From: Symsagittifera roscoffensis
Taxonomy: Eukaryota > Xenacoelomorpha > Acoela > Convolutidae
Assembly: GCF_963678635.1 (NCBI RefSeq)
Contig: NC_087064.1
Location: 11,766,819-11,830,818, forward strand
DNA length: 64,000 nt
Reading direction: 5' to 3'
The translations under genes and the position numbers were made by a program. This document shows, piece after piece, positions 55,792 through 64,000 of the stretch (position 1 is its first letter; each line of letters opens with the position of its first letter). The notes beneath the pieces were generated by a model, which did not search any database, was not told the DNA's origin, and saw only the letters and a list, made by a program, of their open reading frames with translations.

Positions 55792-56354
55792 AGCTCAAGG
55801 AAGTGAGGGAAACAAGCGGATTGGAACTGGAGGAAGAAGAACCAGAGCCTACTATAGGAAGGAATTTCAAAACGAAATTCGAAATACCCAATGAATACTC
55901 GGAGAACATCATGATAACAGATAGCGAATTCATCCTGTCAAACAGGACCAGCGCGATCTGCATCACGGCGGACATGAGTTTCAAATCAAGATTGGAAGCT
56001 GACTTCAAAAGAGAGTACCAGAATGTGGAGTTTCTGTTCAGACAGAGACCAGGACTGGGAGGGATGGCAGCGCTTCCACCGTCAGTGGCACAAGTCCCGG
56101 GCAAATATCTGTGCTTCCTAGTAACGAGGGTCAATGACAGGAACACAATCGATCCCGAACACGTGATATTGGCACTAACAAGATTACGAGACTTCATGAT
56201 TGAAAGAAGGATAACAGAAGTCTCAATGCCGGTGTATGACCCGAACAGGGGCAAACTGAGCCCGAGGGAATTGTACGCTATCCTACATGTGGTCTTTGCA
56301 GAAACTGAGATAATGGTGTATCTTCATAAGAAGTACTACTTGAGCATCGCCTGA
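55254..56354 (+). CDS. Pol C-terminal region with a macrodomain-like (TARG1/OARD1-type) module
   Basis: The frame reads through copy 2 of the duplication and ends at TGA 56352-56354. The last ~150 residues (55900-56351) follow the macrodomain pattern of the TARG1/OARD1 type in order: an N-terminal strand with AICITADMSFKSRLEADFKR, a later KYLCFLVTR strand (as 'rYIyYLiTkk'), a helix ILALTRLRDFMIERRITEVS then MP, and a last strand TEIMVYL. The glycine-rich ADP-ribose loops are replaced (SFKSRLE for the 'mGaGIA' loop; VYDPNRGKL for 'RIGCGLD'), so binding is doubtful. The first part repeats the acidic pol tail. It is probably a fusion partner of pol, separated here only by the duplication. Family assignment is by motif order from memory. 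Confidence 0.65.
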   Translation: MPKWIEPDRTTPPETRTGNRKRTGMRYNRYGDDFLIDKIQPDKLGEELLKAGELEAGEEWQVIDDGGHYPQDDYSTPEVETDLEQSEIERRENTNLRILEWMRDVKDESREGQSIQQVDVSAANYMKTEDPLFGWTATDRPLDIPQDNSDPTTSTGTSINIFVRGVGVGLTHTENSMIKKLKEVRETSGLELEEEEPEPTIGRNFKTKFEIPNEYSENIMITDSEFILSNRTSAICITADMSFKSRLEADFKREYQNVEFLFRQRPGLGGMAALPPSVAQVPGKYLCFLVTRVNDRNTIDPEHVILALTRLRDFMIERRITEVSMPVYDPNRGKLSPRELYAILHVVFAETEIMVYLHKKYYLSIA

Positions 56355-56858
56355 GTCGGATACATGGGGGTATCGAGTCGGGTGTGAGGGAGGAGTCTTG
56401 AGTTAGGTACTGGGGTGCGGCGCAGGTAAAGGGATCTTAAAGATATGATTGGCATGACAATTAAATTTTAAAACGAGTTAACGGTGCGAAAACATAAAAT
56501 GAATCTGCATGCTTTTAAGGGAATTCCAATTGAATTGTTTTAAGTGATATGAAAATGATAAGATTTTAACCATACTGGTAAAAGGGGGGTCTCTAGGTTA
56601 GGAACATGACATGTCAAGTTTCAATATGCTTTCTGTTTTCAGATCAAGTTTGAAAAACAAAGTTGAAAATCCAACTATACTCAAGCGAGAAACAGAGAGA
56701 GAAACCTTGATTGAACTCGCGATAATTGGCACTTACGGCAAGTATTTGCAAGGGAACATTTCGAGAGAATACTTGAGTCGGTAAGGTAATTCTTGAGCTG
56801 GTAAGGTAATTCTTGAGCTGGTTAACACATACCTGTATACATCCCGAAGTCACGAAGA
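56355..56858 (+). other. Spacer between pol and the giant ORF
   Basis: 504 bp without ORF. It contains the splice-acceptor-like tract ending at 56642 and two near-identical AATTCTTGAGCTGGTAAGGT units near 56785-56820. Confidence 0.75.
56629..56642 (+). promoter_or_regulatory. Candidate 3' splice site before the giant ORF
   Basis: CTTTCTGTTTTCAG has a pyrimidine tract followed by CAG, 216 bp before the giant ORF's ATG. In retroviruses and some LTR elements the env-position ORF is made from a spliced subgenomic RNA. A donor-like GAGGTAAGG lies near 44122. Use of either site is inference. Confidence 0.4.
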
Positions 56859-59800
56859 ATGGCAGACCGATTATGGAAATCCGTGCTCGCGGCCCTGAGG
56901 AAGCCCACTCTTGATGAGCTGTACAGGCGCCTGAGGGACTTGGACTACACCCAAATAGACGAGAGAATGGCGGTGATGCTGAATGCCATCCTCCAGTTGG
57001 AGGACCAGGGTGAGTGCAGGGAGTCTGCAACGGAGGCTGTCTTGATGATCGGCTACACCACCGAGGGAATATCGAACCAAGAACAGACCAGATGGTTGTC
57101 TTGGAATGTGGATGGAGGAGTAAGGGGTTTTGACTTGGCAAGGAATCCTGGCCTGAATAACAATACCGAATATGGCGCAGGGGAATTCCCACTACCGACT
57201 AGGCCAACAGTGAGGTCCACAAGCCAGAGCTCGAGTAGGGTGCCATCGATGTCACGAATGCAACAGACGACCGAGGCATATCCGGATCTAGGTGTTCTAA
57301 AGAAAGAGCTCGAGAAGACGCAGAAGGAAAGGAATAAGGCGAACCTCGATCGGGATCAGGCAAATCTGGATCGGGAGAAGGTTCAGCTGGAAAGGGACCA
57401 GGCGGTCAACGAGCGAGACCAGGCTCTGAGGTTGCTTGAGATACAAAAAGCTGAACATCAACAGGAGTTAAGGGTGCGGGAGAACGCCGCAAATCGTGAT
57501 CAACTGAGGTCGGAATTAGACAGAATAGAACAACGACAACGCGAGCTTGATGCACAGAAGGGAGCCAGGCCGAAGGAGCGAGTGGTCACCAGCTCGAGGC
57601 CAGAGTCACGTATGGAGGTGGATGAGGCCCCCAGAGCAAGAGCACGGTTCAACCTTGACCGCGAGGCCCGTGAACACATGAGTGAGGGGTTGGAAGTTTG
57701 GATACCGAATGACGCAACGTCTTCCTTGCGTAGCCTAGAGACGCAACCCATACGCCCACTGATGGATGTGGAGCTGCCGGGATATACCCCAACCTCGACC
57801 TCGAGTGACAGTCAGGTGAGCGGCGGCTCATCGCGTCTGAGAGAACTGGGCGAGAGATTGCGACAAAAGAGTCGTGAGAGTTCGGCAAGACCGGAGCTTC
57901 CCCCGACGTGGAGGGAACAGCCGGTTAGGAGTGTCGTGATCTTGAGTTATAAGAAGAATACAGAGGGGAGGTACCACAGGCACAATCGGCTGGACTGGAG
58001 TACGGAGCAGAAAGCTAGGAGAGACTGCTTTCATGATGCGGCCTGGGTGCAGTACTTGGCGCCACCCCGGGTACCAGAAGGTGCGGTTCATCTAATCGTA
58101 GGGGACAGCCTGGTGCGGGTGTTGACCCGGATCCGATCGCACTGGCAGACGGGAATCTTGAGTTTCGCTGGAGCTGCCACGCCACAGATGTTAGCAACGC
58201 TTGACATGCTGGGGATGACCAAAGTATACACGGTGACCCTGATGATCGGGACCAACGATGTATCAAGGGGTGAAGCGAGGAAAATAACAAGGCTGCACGA
58301 TAAGGTGAGCTGCCTTCTTGAGGAACTGAGGATTCAGATGGACCCCATCCTGTTGACGATATGTACTGTCCCCTACAACATGATGTTTGATCAGCACGCC
58401 TTGGAGATGAACGAGAAGGTGCGGAACCTAAACAAGGGGATAAGAGACATCCACCGGAAGAGTGTGCTCCCTGTCAGACTGTTGGACGTGGCAGAGCGCA
58501 TGGAGAAAGAGGGATTCCCTGAAGACACCTCCAGTGATGGAATCCATTTTGATAGACCGAGGGGAGCAGAGTGGCTAAACGACGTCTTCCAAGAACACAT
58601 AAATGCGCTGGAGGCGGATCTGCTAGAGACAGCCCAATTCACTTTAGGACCACCTCCGAACCCACCATTCCTTGCCTCAAGGGCCTTGTCTGGTCGCTTG
58701 GGACCGATAGTTGACACTAGAGACAGTTCAAGGAGCAGCCAGACCAGATTGCAGAGTGCCACGCCAATGGAGTCTGAGGAGGTGACGTCATCAACACCTC
58801 CAAGCTCGGCGATATCCTCAGTGGTAGTGGCAGAGAGCAAACGGGAAAATAAGTCTATGGAGACCGCTCGCTTGAGATATCCTGAGAAGGTGAAAGAACT
58901 GGATCTAGAGAGTTTGGAATGCAGGCAAGAATTGGCGGAAACCCTGGGGATCGAACGAGTATCACACGAGGATTTGAATAGGCATCATTGCGTGGACTGG
59001 TTGAAAGCTCATGAGGCGCACTTCTCGAGAGCGAAGTTGATGGAGACCACAGACCTGACGGGAATTCCCACAAAAACGATCATGGGACCCATTAACTACA
59101 GACCTCTCAAGCTGCTGGGGAGTCCGGGACTTATAGCAGAACCTCCCAAGCACCGAACTAGCATCGCCAGGATCAGGTTGGCAACCCCGGCACAGTTGAA
59201 GGTGGTAGACAAGCTACTCAATCCGGGAGGAACGGGATTGCCAGATGCCGCTTACGAAGGCTCGAAATTGGCAGAAGATCCCAGGTACGGGAAGCCCTGT
59301 GGGAGTACCCAGGTGGCCAAAACCCTGGCAGTGTATGATAGAGCAGACCCAGCTGCTGCGAGAGTAGTCATTGTGGCGGGATCAGACTTCGAAGGAACGT
59401 CTCCCAAGTTGTTCTGGCCGGAGACTTTGATATACTCTTTGCCAGGAGCTGAATTAAATCAGATGTTAACTCTGGTAGTGGCAATACAGTCGGAGATGCC
59501 CTGTGAACCTGAGCTGCTGTTGTTTGCAGGGATGAATGATCACCTGCACGCGATGGGACTTCTTGAGCAACTAAAGGGCGATGAAATTCCGACATCGAGG
59601 AAGATATGGGAAGCCATTCAAGCGTTGTTTGCGGCGATGAATGAAGTGCAAGAGAATGTTGTCTCGAGATTCGGGTCCAAGACGAAGGTGGTGTTTACCA
59701 CATCCCCTGGATACGCGAATATGCCACCCGCCCTACAGTTCGTGTACGCGGTCTTGATCCTGATAGCAGAAGGGAGTGAATGGCGGATTCTAATGGCAGC

Positions 59801-62800
59801 CCCCAATTGGGAGTTGGAGCCATCGAACCTGAGGCTTCGCAAGTCAGAATTGGCGGCGGCATGGGCTGACATATCTCATGCACTGAGGGGCTTTTATGGA
59901 CTAGCCGACATCCTGATCGTATTAGACGAGGTGCTCTTGCTAGAGATATCGAACTTTGCCAGGCAACTCAAGTTCAGCCCAGTCATCGGGGACGATCACC
60001 CGGCGATAAGCAGATTAACGGCCAGCCTGTGGTTTCGGAGTATGGATGTGAAGATCACAAACTCCACCAGCAAGTCTAGAGGTCCCAGTAACGAGAGAAG
60101 AAATGTGGCCGAGACGGAAAAGCAATTAGGATCGTTGAAATATCGTTTGACTCAAGAGAATGGCTGGTGGCCATTTTTGACACCAAGGCTGGAGAACGCC
60201 ACGAATAAGACAAGGGAGGAAGCACCACTCCTCGCGAAACAAGTCTGGAGTTTTCTAGAGAAGCAACTGGAGCTGGCCGAAGTAAGAGACATGACGGTGG
60301 CTAGATTTGTCTCGGCCGCCAATGAAGTGACGATTGGAGGGTTCTGGAGAGAGCACGCCAAAGGCGAATTGAAGACTCGGAGGGATCACGAGATTCTCAA
60401 GTTTTTGAGTCCTTGCTGGGAGAAGGAATTCTTGGCAGGAATATTCGGTACCACGGCGACTATCTTTGGAGCCTTCGTGCAGGAGATACTGGGCATGCCC
60501 ATCAGCCTGCTCTTGGCCCTGTATTTGGTCTACCCCAGATACTTGTTCAACATGGGCCCAGCATACATGTTTAGTCGGGGAGTGGAGACACTTCGAGTTG
60601 ATGGGTACCTGGCACTGGTGCTCTTGACCCATGGGGAGTTGGTGTCGTTTCATCGATTAATGGAATATGGAGAGCCTCTGTCTATGGGGAGAGTCCACAC
60701 GAGCATTGAAACCAGCTCCTACAAGTGTGCCGCAGGGTTGAAGACGTTGCTAGTGCAATACCTCATGATGCAAAATCGGCACATGACGGGTGAAGATGAG
60801 AATCCAACTTCGAGAGAAGAATGGAAGAAGACGAACAGAGGGATGCCTCTGCTGACGGACCTATGCCTGGCAATGAGGTCGGACCCAATGGGGATAATCC
60901 GGGGCCTAGAGGAGGTGGTGACCTGCATTTATGGTCCAGCAGTGACGTACGCGTTCCCAGACCCCCTGGTGACAACGTATCGTCACTCTGTAACGCACTT
61001 GAGCCTTATCAGTATACTGGATGGGACGGCGTTAAATTGGTGTCAGCAGGAGGTGCTCAGAGAGCGAATGAGCAACACGGTACTCTTTGGAAAGGTGAAA
61101 GATGCCGAGCTGATAGTGTACAACTTCAGGGGGCAAATGCAATGTAGAATGGGAGGCAAGCGAGAGGGTCCCATTGAAATGTATCCCAAATTCTGGAACT
61201 TGAACCCATTGACGGCGGACGGACGAGAAATCTTGAGAATTCCTGCCTGGAAGGAGTGCTTCACACTGGTGAAGAGGGAGCTGGAGACCATAATGGAGAA
61301 AGAAATCCTCCCAGCCACCATGCCTGAGTTCCCAATAGTCAGGAGGATGACCTTAGGAATGAATAGTCCCTTGGTAGTTCCCTCCATAATGGCGAGGATG
61401 ACGACGGAGGAAATGCAGAAGGATTTCACTGATGGCTGGGACCCCCTGTTCATTGGCTACACGGCGGCGGTCTACTTCCATACCAGCGAGATGAAGGTAA
61501 ATTCGTGGACGACGCAAGCGAAAAAGAGTAGAGGTTCGCAGCCCCCAGGGTATGAGGTGCGGAAGGTCTTGAGAACTCTAGAGAAGGAGGGACTTGAGAA
61601 CATGTTACCCATATGGGATGATGGCAGGATGATCGTGATGGAGGGGCACGTCGCACTGGTGGACGACATGAAATTTGCCACGAGAAAATATAAGGCGCCC
61701 TATGGCTTGGAACAGGTGGAAATAAGACAGGAAGGAACAGAACTAGATGCAGCAGGTCAACTGCATGTAGCACTGACGGAATACAAAAAGCTGGATCCTA
61801 CGACACCATCACCACTGTCCGTGGACACACCTGGAGACAAGAGGAGCGGACCCGTTGAGGACCGATTTAAGAAAATTCTCGAGAGAAGGAGACATGAGTC
61901 AGAAGAAGAGAGTATGGATGAAACTCTCAGTGAAGCCGGTGAAGACATGGAAGTGGGGAATACGCCTGAACCAGGGCCATCAGGGGAGGAGCTCACCACT
62001 CAAGAGCTGTTGAAAGACTTGAGCGAGGAGAATTGGGCAGATACTGCCACACCACCCCTGATTCCGTCTACCCGGAAGGATCTGGAATTGCCATTGGCAA
62101 GTGAGACCTTCAATATGGGGATGATACTCTTGAGCTCGGAGGAAAGGGAAAAGAACACTTTCGAAGGGAACAGGGACATATTCCTGGGATCACTGAAGGA
62201 CGATGCTTGGCAGGAGTTCTTGGAAGAATTCAATCAAGAAGTGGGCAGCGAGACGACGCTGGACAAATTCAAGAAGGAACTGTGGGACACAGTCGTAAGA
62301 TTTGGAGAACCGCTTCTGATAGGAACGGGCCTAGATGAGAAGGCGAGAAAAGAGCTACTGAGCAAGCTGGTAGAGCTGAGGAATTCACGATCGAAGACTA
62401 GAGAAGAAAAATGTGAGGACAGCTCTACTCGGAGACAAAAAACTGTAGATAAAATGGTTGATGATATAAAAAGGGATAAGGTTGGGACTAGTAATATGAT
62501 TAAAAGTACTAATATCCTTAAGGCTCGAGCAGGGGGGAGGCAAGAGTTGGAAGGAGTGGATGGAGAGGTCGAATCAGTGATGGTAGCCACAACACCCTCA
62601 AGTAGAGATGTGAAGACTCGCAAGAGGAAGAGAGAAGTGGAAGGATTGGGTAGTCCTTCAGTGGATGCTGTTTCGGAAGGAAACTTGAGAGAGACGGCGC
62701 CCATGGTTTTGGCTAGATGCAAGATGGCGGCATACAAGAGCAGCTCGGAGCTCAGAAGACCACTTGAAGTAGAGAGGGAAATAGAGGTTTCCACCAGTTC

Positions 62801-64000
62801 GACATCGGAGGAAGACTTCAAGCCTCAGAAGATAAACGTGAAGAGAGGTTCAACGAACGGACAGACATGGGAAGTAGATGTCGGCAAAGAATGGATCTCG
62901 AAGGCACACCAGGCCACGGGCAAGCGAGTGACAAGTGATCCATTGGAAAGGAACAAGACGAGGAACACCTCCCGGACGTGGTGGGTGGCCCTTGAAACAT
63001 TGAAAGAAATGGAGGACTGCTGGAAGAAGTTGGACAGTGGAGTAGCTCGCAAGCGACGTAATTGGGCCACCCAGCAAAAGGCCGAGGTTAATAGAATAGA
63101 AATGGCAAATCATCTGAAGAGGTCCTGGCAGAGTTTGTTGAAGGATCATTTTGAAGAAGCAATGAGGACACCCTCATCAGCACCACCATTAATGGCGAAT
63201 CCCTTCGTTAGAACTGCAGGACAATTAATGTTCACCTGGAGTCTGGTGGGGATAGAGTTGGAAACACTGACCTCGTATGACAGGCTGAAGTTGGGAAGCA
63301 AGAAGCTAGAGATGTATCAGGCACTGATGCAACACGTAGCTAGGGACAACTCAGGCTTGAGCCTGGCCAGAAGAAAGGATGCCACGTGTTTCTTGAGATG
63401 GATAATGTCGATGATGTCTGATAGCACCATCCTGGCATGCCAACAGAGAACAAGCGCAGGCAAAACCATGGAAAAAAGAGTCTCAACGGTCATCTTGAAC
63501 GTGTATCAGAGCACAGGAATAGAAAAGGAAGAGGGTTCCAGACTATCCCTAGAGAACCATAGGAAGCTAGACGAGGTACGGAGGTTTTATAATAAGAAGT
63601 TCGAAGAAGAACATGATGTTCACCGTAACCTGGCCTCGTCAGAGCAGTACTCGAGAATCAGCGAGAAGGGGGAATACCAATATGTGTCTGGAGTGATGGG
63701 AATGGCCTACAACCCCTTCTTAGACTCGGAAGCTGGAGGCGCCCACATGAACCATGAGGTAGCGGAGCTACTGAAGTTTTGGACAGAAAGAATAATGGAA
63801 ATAGACGCGGTGGAAAAAGAGGGGCCGAGCCTGGGCCTGATTCTTGAGAAAACACCAGAGGTGGTGAGCATACCACGTTCAGACAAGAGAGTTGAAGTGA
63901 ACATGGGCGATGGAAATGGCTTGTTAACCACGAACTTGGGAGTAGTATGGAAACTATTAAGACCCTCCTGGTGTCCACATCCCCACGCGAGTCTGATCGA
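56859..64000 (+). CDS. Giant ORF (at least 2380 codons) with SGNH/GDSL-hydrolase domain, env position, runs off the window
   Basis: ATG at 56859 follows an in-frame TAA at 56823, and no stop occurs up to 64000. After an unassigned N-terminus (1-150) comes a charged coiled coil (about 150-245, DRDQANLDREKVQLERDQ type). An SGNH/GDSL-hydrolase domain follows (about 380-590), with all four blocks: GDS Ser417 (IVGDSLV), Gly438 (FAGAATPQ), Asn466 (MIGTNDV) and Asp560/His563 (SDGIHFD). A second SGNH-like domain (about 835-1060) has VAGSDF (Ser842), LPGAELNQM, FAGMNDHL (Asn893) and GDDHP (His1047). Two adjacent hydrophobic segments (about 1190-1232) could be membrane-inserted. The rest is acidic linkers and unassigned globular regions. 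No signal peptide. SGNH esterases occur in ORF1 of some CR1-type LINEs; here the domain sits behind a Ty3/Gypsy pol. Substrate and role are unknown. Confidence 0.85.
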   Translation, partial: MADRLWKSVLAALRKPTLDELYRRLRDLDYTQIDERMAVMLNAILQLEDQGECRESATEAVLMIGYTTEGISNQEQTRWLSWNVDGGVRGFDLARNPGLNNNTEYGAGEFPLPTRPTVRSTSQSSSRVPSMSRMQQTTEAYPDLGVLKKELEKTQKERNKANLDRDQANLDREKVQLERDQAVNERDQALRLLEIQKAEHQQELRVRENAANRDQLRSELDRIEQRQRELDAQKGARPKERVVTSSRPESRMEVDEAPRARARFNLDREAREHMSEGLEVWIPNDATSSLRSLETQPIRPLMDVELPGYTPTSTSSDSQVSGGSSRLRELGERLRQKSRESSARPELPPTWREQPVRSVVILSYKKNTEGRYHRHNRLDWSTEQKARRDCFHDAAWVQYLAPPRVPEGAVHLIVGDSLVRVLTRIRSHWQTGILSFAGAATPQMLATLDMLGMTKVYTVTLMIGTNDVSRGEARKITRLHDKVSCLLEELRIQMDPILLTICTVPYNMMFDQHALEMNEKVRNLNKGIRDIHRKSVLPVRLLDVAERMEKEGFPEDTSSDGIHFDRPRGAEWLNDVFQEHINALEADLLETAQFTLGPPPNPPFLASRALSGRLGPIVDTRDSSRSSQTRLQSATPMESEEVTSSTPPSSAISSVVVAESKRENKSMETARLRYPEKVKELDLESLECRQELAETLGIERVSHEDLNRHHCVDWLKAHEAHFSRAKLMETTDLTGIPTKTIMGPINYRPLKLLGSPGLIAEPPKHRTSIARIRLATPAQLKVVDKLLNPGGTGLPDAAYEGSKLAEDPRYGKPCGSTQVAKTLAVYDRADPAAARVVIVAGSDFEGTSPKLFWPETLIYSLPGAELNQMLTLVVAIQSEMPCEPELLLFAGMNDHLHAMGLLEQLKGDEIPTSRKIWEAIQALFAAMNEVQENVVSRFGSKTKVVFTTSPGYANMPPALQFVYAVLILIAEGSEWRILMAAPNWELEPSNLRLRKSELAAAWADISHALRGFYGLADILIVLDEVLLLEISNFARQLKFSPVIGDDHPAISRLTASLWFRSMDVKITNSTSKSRGPSNERRNVAETEKQLGSLKYRLTQENGWWPFLTPRLENATNKTREEAPLLAKQVWSFLEKQLELAEVRDMTVARFVSAANEVTIGGFWREHAKGELKTRRDHEILKFLSPCWEKEFLAGIFGTTATIFGAFVQEILGMPISLLLALYLVYPRYLFNMGPAYMFSRGVETLRVDGYLALVLLTHGELVSFHRLMEYGEPLSMGRVHTSIETSSYKCAAGLKTLLVQYLMMQNRHMTGEDENPTSREEWKKTNRGMPLLTDLCLAMRSDPMGIIRGLEEVVTCIYGPAVTYAFPDPLVTTYRHSVTHLSLISILDGTALNWCQQEVLRERMSNTVLFGKVKDAELIVYNFRGQMQCRMGGKREGPIEMYPKFWNLNPLTADGREILRIPAWKECFTLVKRELETIMEKEILPATMPEFPIVRRMTLGMNSPLVVPSIMARMTTEEMQKDFTDGWDPLFIGYTAAVYFHTSEMKVNSWTTQAKKSRGSQPPGYEVRKVLRTLEKEGLENMLPIWDDGRMIVMEGHVALVDDMKFATRKYKAPYGLEQVEIRQEGTELDAAGQLHVALTEYKKLDPTTPSPLSVDTPGDKRSGPVEDRFKKILERRRHESEEESMDETLSEAGEDMEVGNTPEPGPSGEELTTQELLKDLSEENWADTATPPLIPSTRKDLELPLASETFNMGMILLSSEEREKNTFEGNRDIFLGSLKDDAWQEFLEEFNQEVGSETTLDKFKKELWDTVVRFGEPLLIGTGLDEKARKELLSKLVELRNSRSKTREEKCEDSSTRRQKTVDKMVDDIKRDKVGTSNMIKSTNILKARAGGRQELEGVDGEVESVMVATTPSSRDVKTRKRKREVEGLGSPSVDAVSEGNLRETAPMVLARCKMAAYKSSSELRRPLEVEREIEVSTSSTSEEDFKPQKINVKRGSTNGQTWEVDVGKEWISKAHQATGKRVTSDPLERNKTRNTSRTWWVALETLKEMEDCWKKLDSGVARKRRNWATQQKAEVNRIEMANHLKRSWQSLLKDHFEEAMRTPSSAPPLMANPFVRTAGQLMFTWSLVGIELETLTSYDRLKLGSKKLEMYQALMQHVARDNSGLSLARRKDATCFLRWIMSMMSDSTILACQQRTSAGKTMEKRVSTVILNVYQSTGIEKEEGSRLSLENHRKLDEVRRFYNKKFEEEHDVHRNLASSEQYSRISEKGEYQYVSGVMGMAYNPFLDSEAGGAHMNHEVAELLKFWTERIMEIDAVEKEGPSLGLILEKTPEVVSIPRSDKRVEVNMGDGNGLLTTNLGVVWKLLRPSWCPHPHASLI

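Larger units (their letters stand above)
43800..64000 (+). mobile_element. Giant Ty3/Gypsy-type element, incomplete at right edge
   Basis: Leader or LTR-like sequence (about 43.8-46.95 kb) is followed by gag-protease (46958), RT-RNase H-integrase, a macrodomain-like C-terminus (to 56354) and a giant ORF (56859 to beyond 64000). Base composition and recurrent CTTGAG words are shared from about 44 kb to the right edge, which suggests one element. With no 3' LTR reached, its length is at least about 17 kb from gag and about 20 kb in total. Known giant LTR elements are Ogre in plants and Burro in planarians. The left boundary, PBS and LTRs could not be fixed without the right end. Pol carries four disabling changes. 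Confidence 0.75.

Noticed and set aside
56644-63978. Many - strand ORFs (up to 195 codons) opposite the giant ORF
   Set aside because: Antisense shadows of a long open + strand frame with biased codon use. None has a recognisable domain.
1-64000. CRISPR arrays, bacterial operons, ribosome-binding sites
   Set aside because: The window is eukaryotic: spliced calpain, LINE and LTR elements. The tandem arrays have no spacer/repeat alternation.

Overview
The window is eukaryotic, almost certainly from an animal. One host gene is visible: a GT-AG spliced calpain on the + strand. Its last 11 exons lie between 2016 and 27920, and the gene enters from the left edge. Everything else is transposable elements, their remains, and tandem repeats. 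The exons are GC-balanced and the introns are long and AT-rich. The element mix (Tc1/mariner, MULE, LINE, several Ty3/Gypsy) suggests an invertebrate or tunicate with a repeat-rich genome. The sequence alone does not fix the species.

Layout. 1-800: decayed Tc1/mariner transposase on the - strand in an upstream calpain intron. 2016-2500: two exons of the calpain protease domain (catalytic His and Asn). 3180-10742: a young Ty3/Gypsy element inserted in a ~14-kb calpain intron, with 368-bp LTRs differing at one base, a 5-bp target duplication (GTGTA), an intact 1710-codon gag-pol, and a further 554 codons in the same frame behind a single TAA. 13430-14345: decayed MULE-type transposase. 16472-20171: calpain C2-like domain and first EF-hands. 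20903-27920: last EF-hand exons, in a region reshaped by duplication, a 48-bp minisatellite and a ~209-bp tandem repeat that supplies a calpain 3' splice site. 28-38 kb: no host gene; diverged repeats and a dead Ty3/Gypsy copy (32.3-36.0 kb). 38.2-43.3 kb: an old LINE (+ strand) split by a younger LINE (- strand, 38466-42234).

43.8-64.0 kb is the most unusual part: one very large Ty3/Gypsy-type element that runs off the right edge. A leader with a 70-bp triplication and a G-rich ~14-bp array precedes gag-protease, RT-RNase H-integrase, a C-terminal domain resembling a TARG1/OARD1-type macrodomain, and then an uninterrupted ORF of at least 2380 codons in the envelope position. That ORF carries a complete SGNH/GDSL-hydrolase motif set and a second, more degenerate SGNH-like domain. 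The pol part has four disabling changes (a 22-nt duplication, an in-frame TGA, a frameshift in RT, a 583-bp tandem duplication), while the giant downstream ORF has none.

The genes do not form a pathway. The calpain is a cytoplasmic Ca2+-dependent cysteine protease. The retroelement proteins serve their own replication. The points to pursue are the SGNH/macro-bearing giant retroelement, the stop-separated extension of the young element, and the effects of repeats on calpain splicing.
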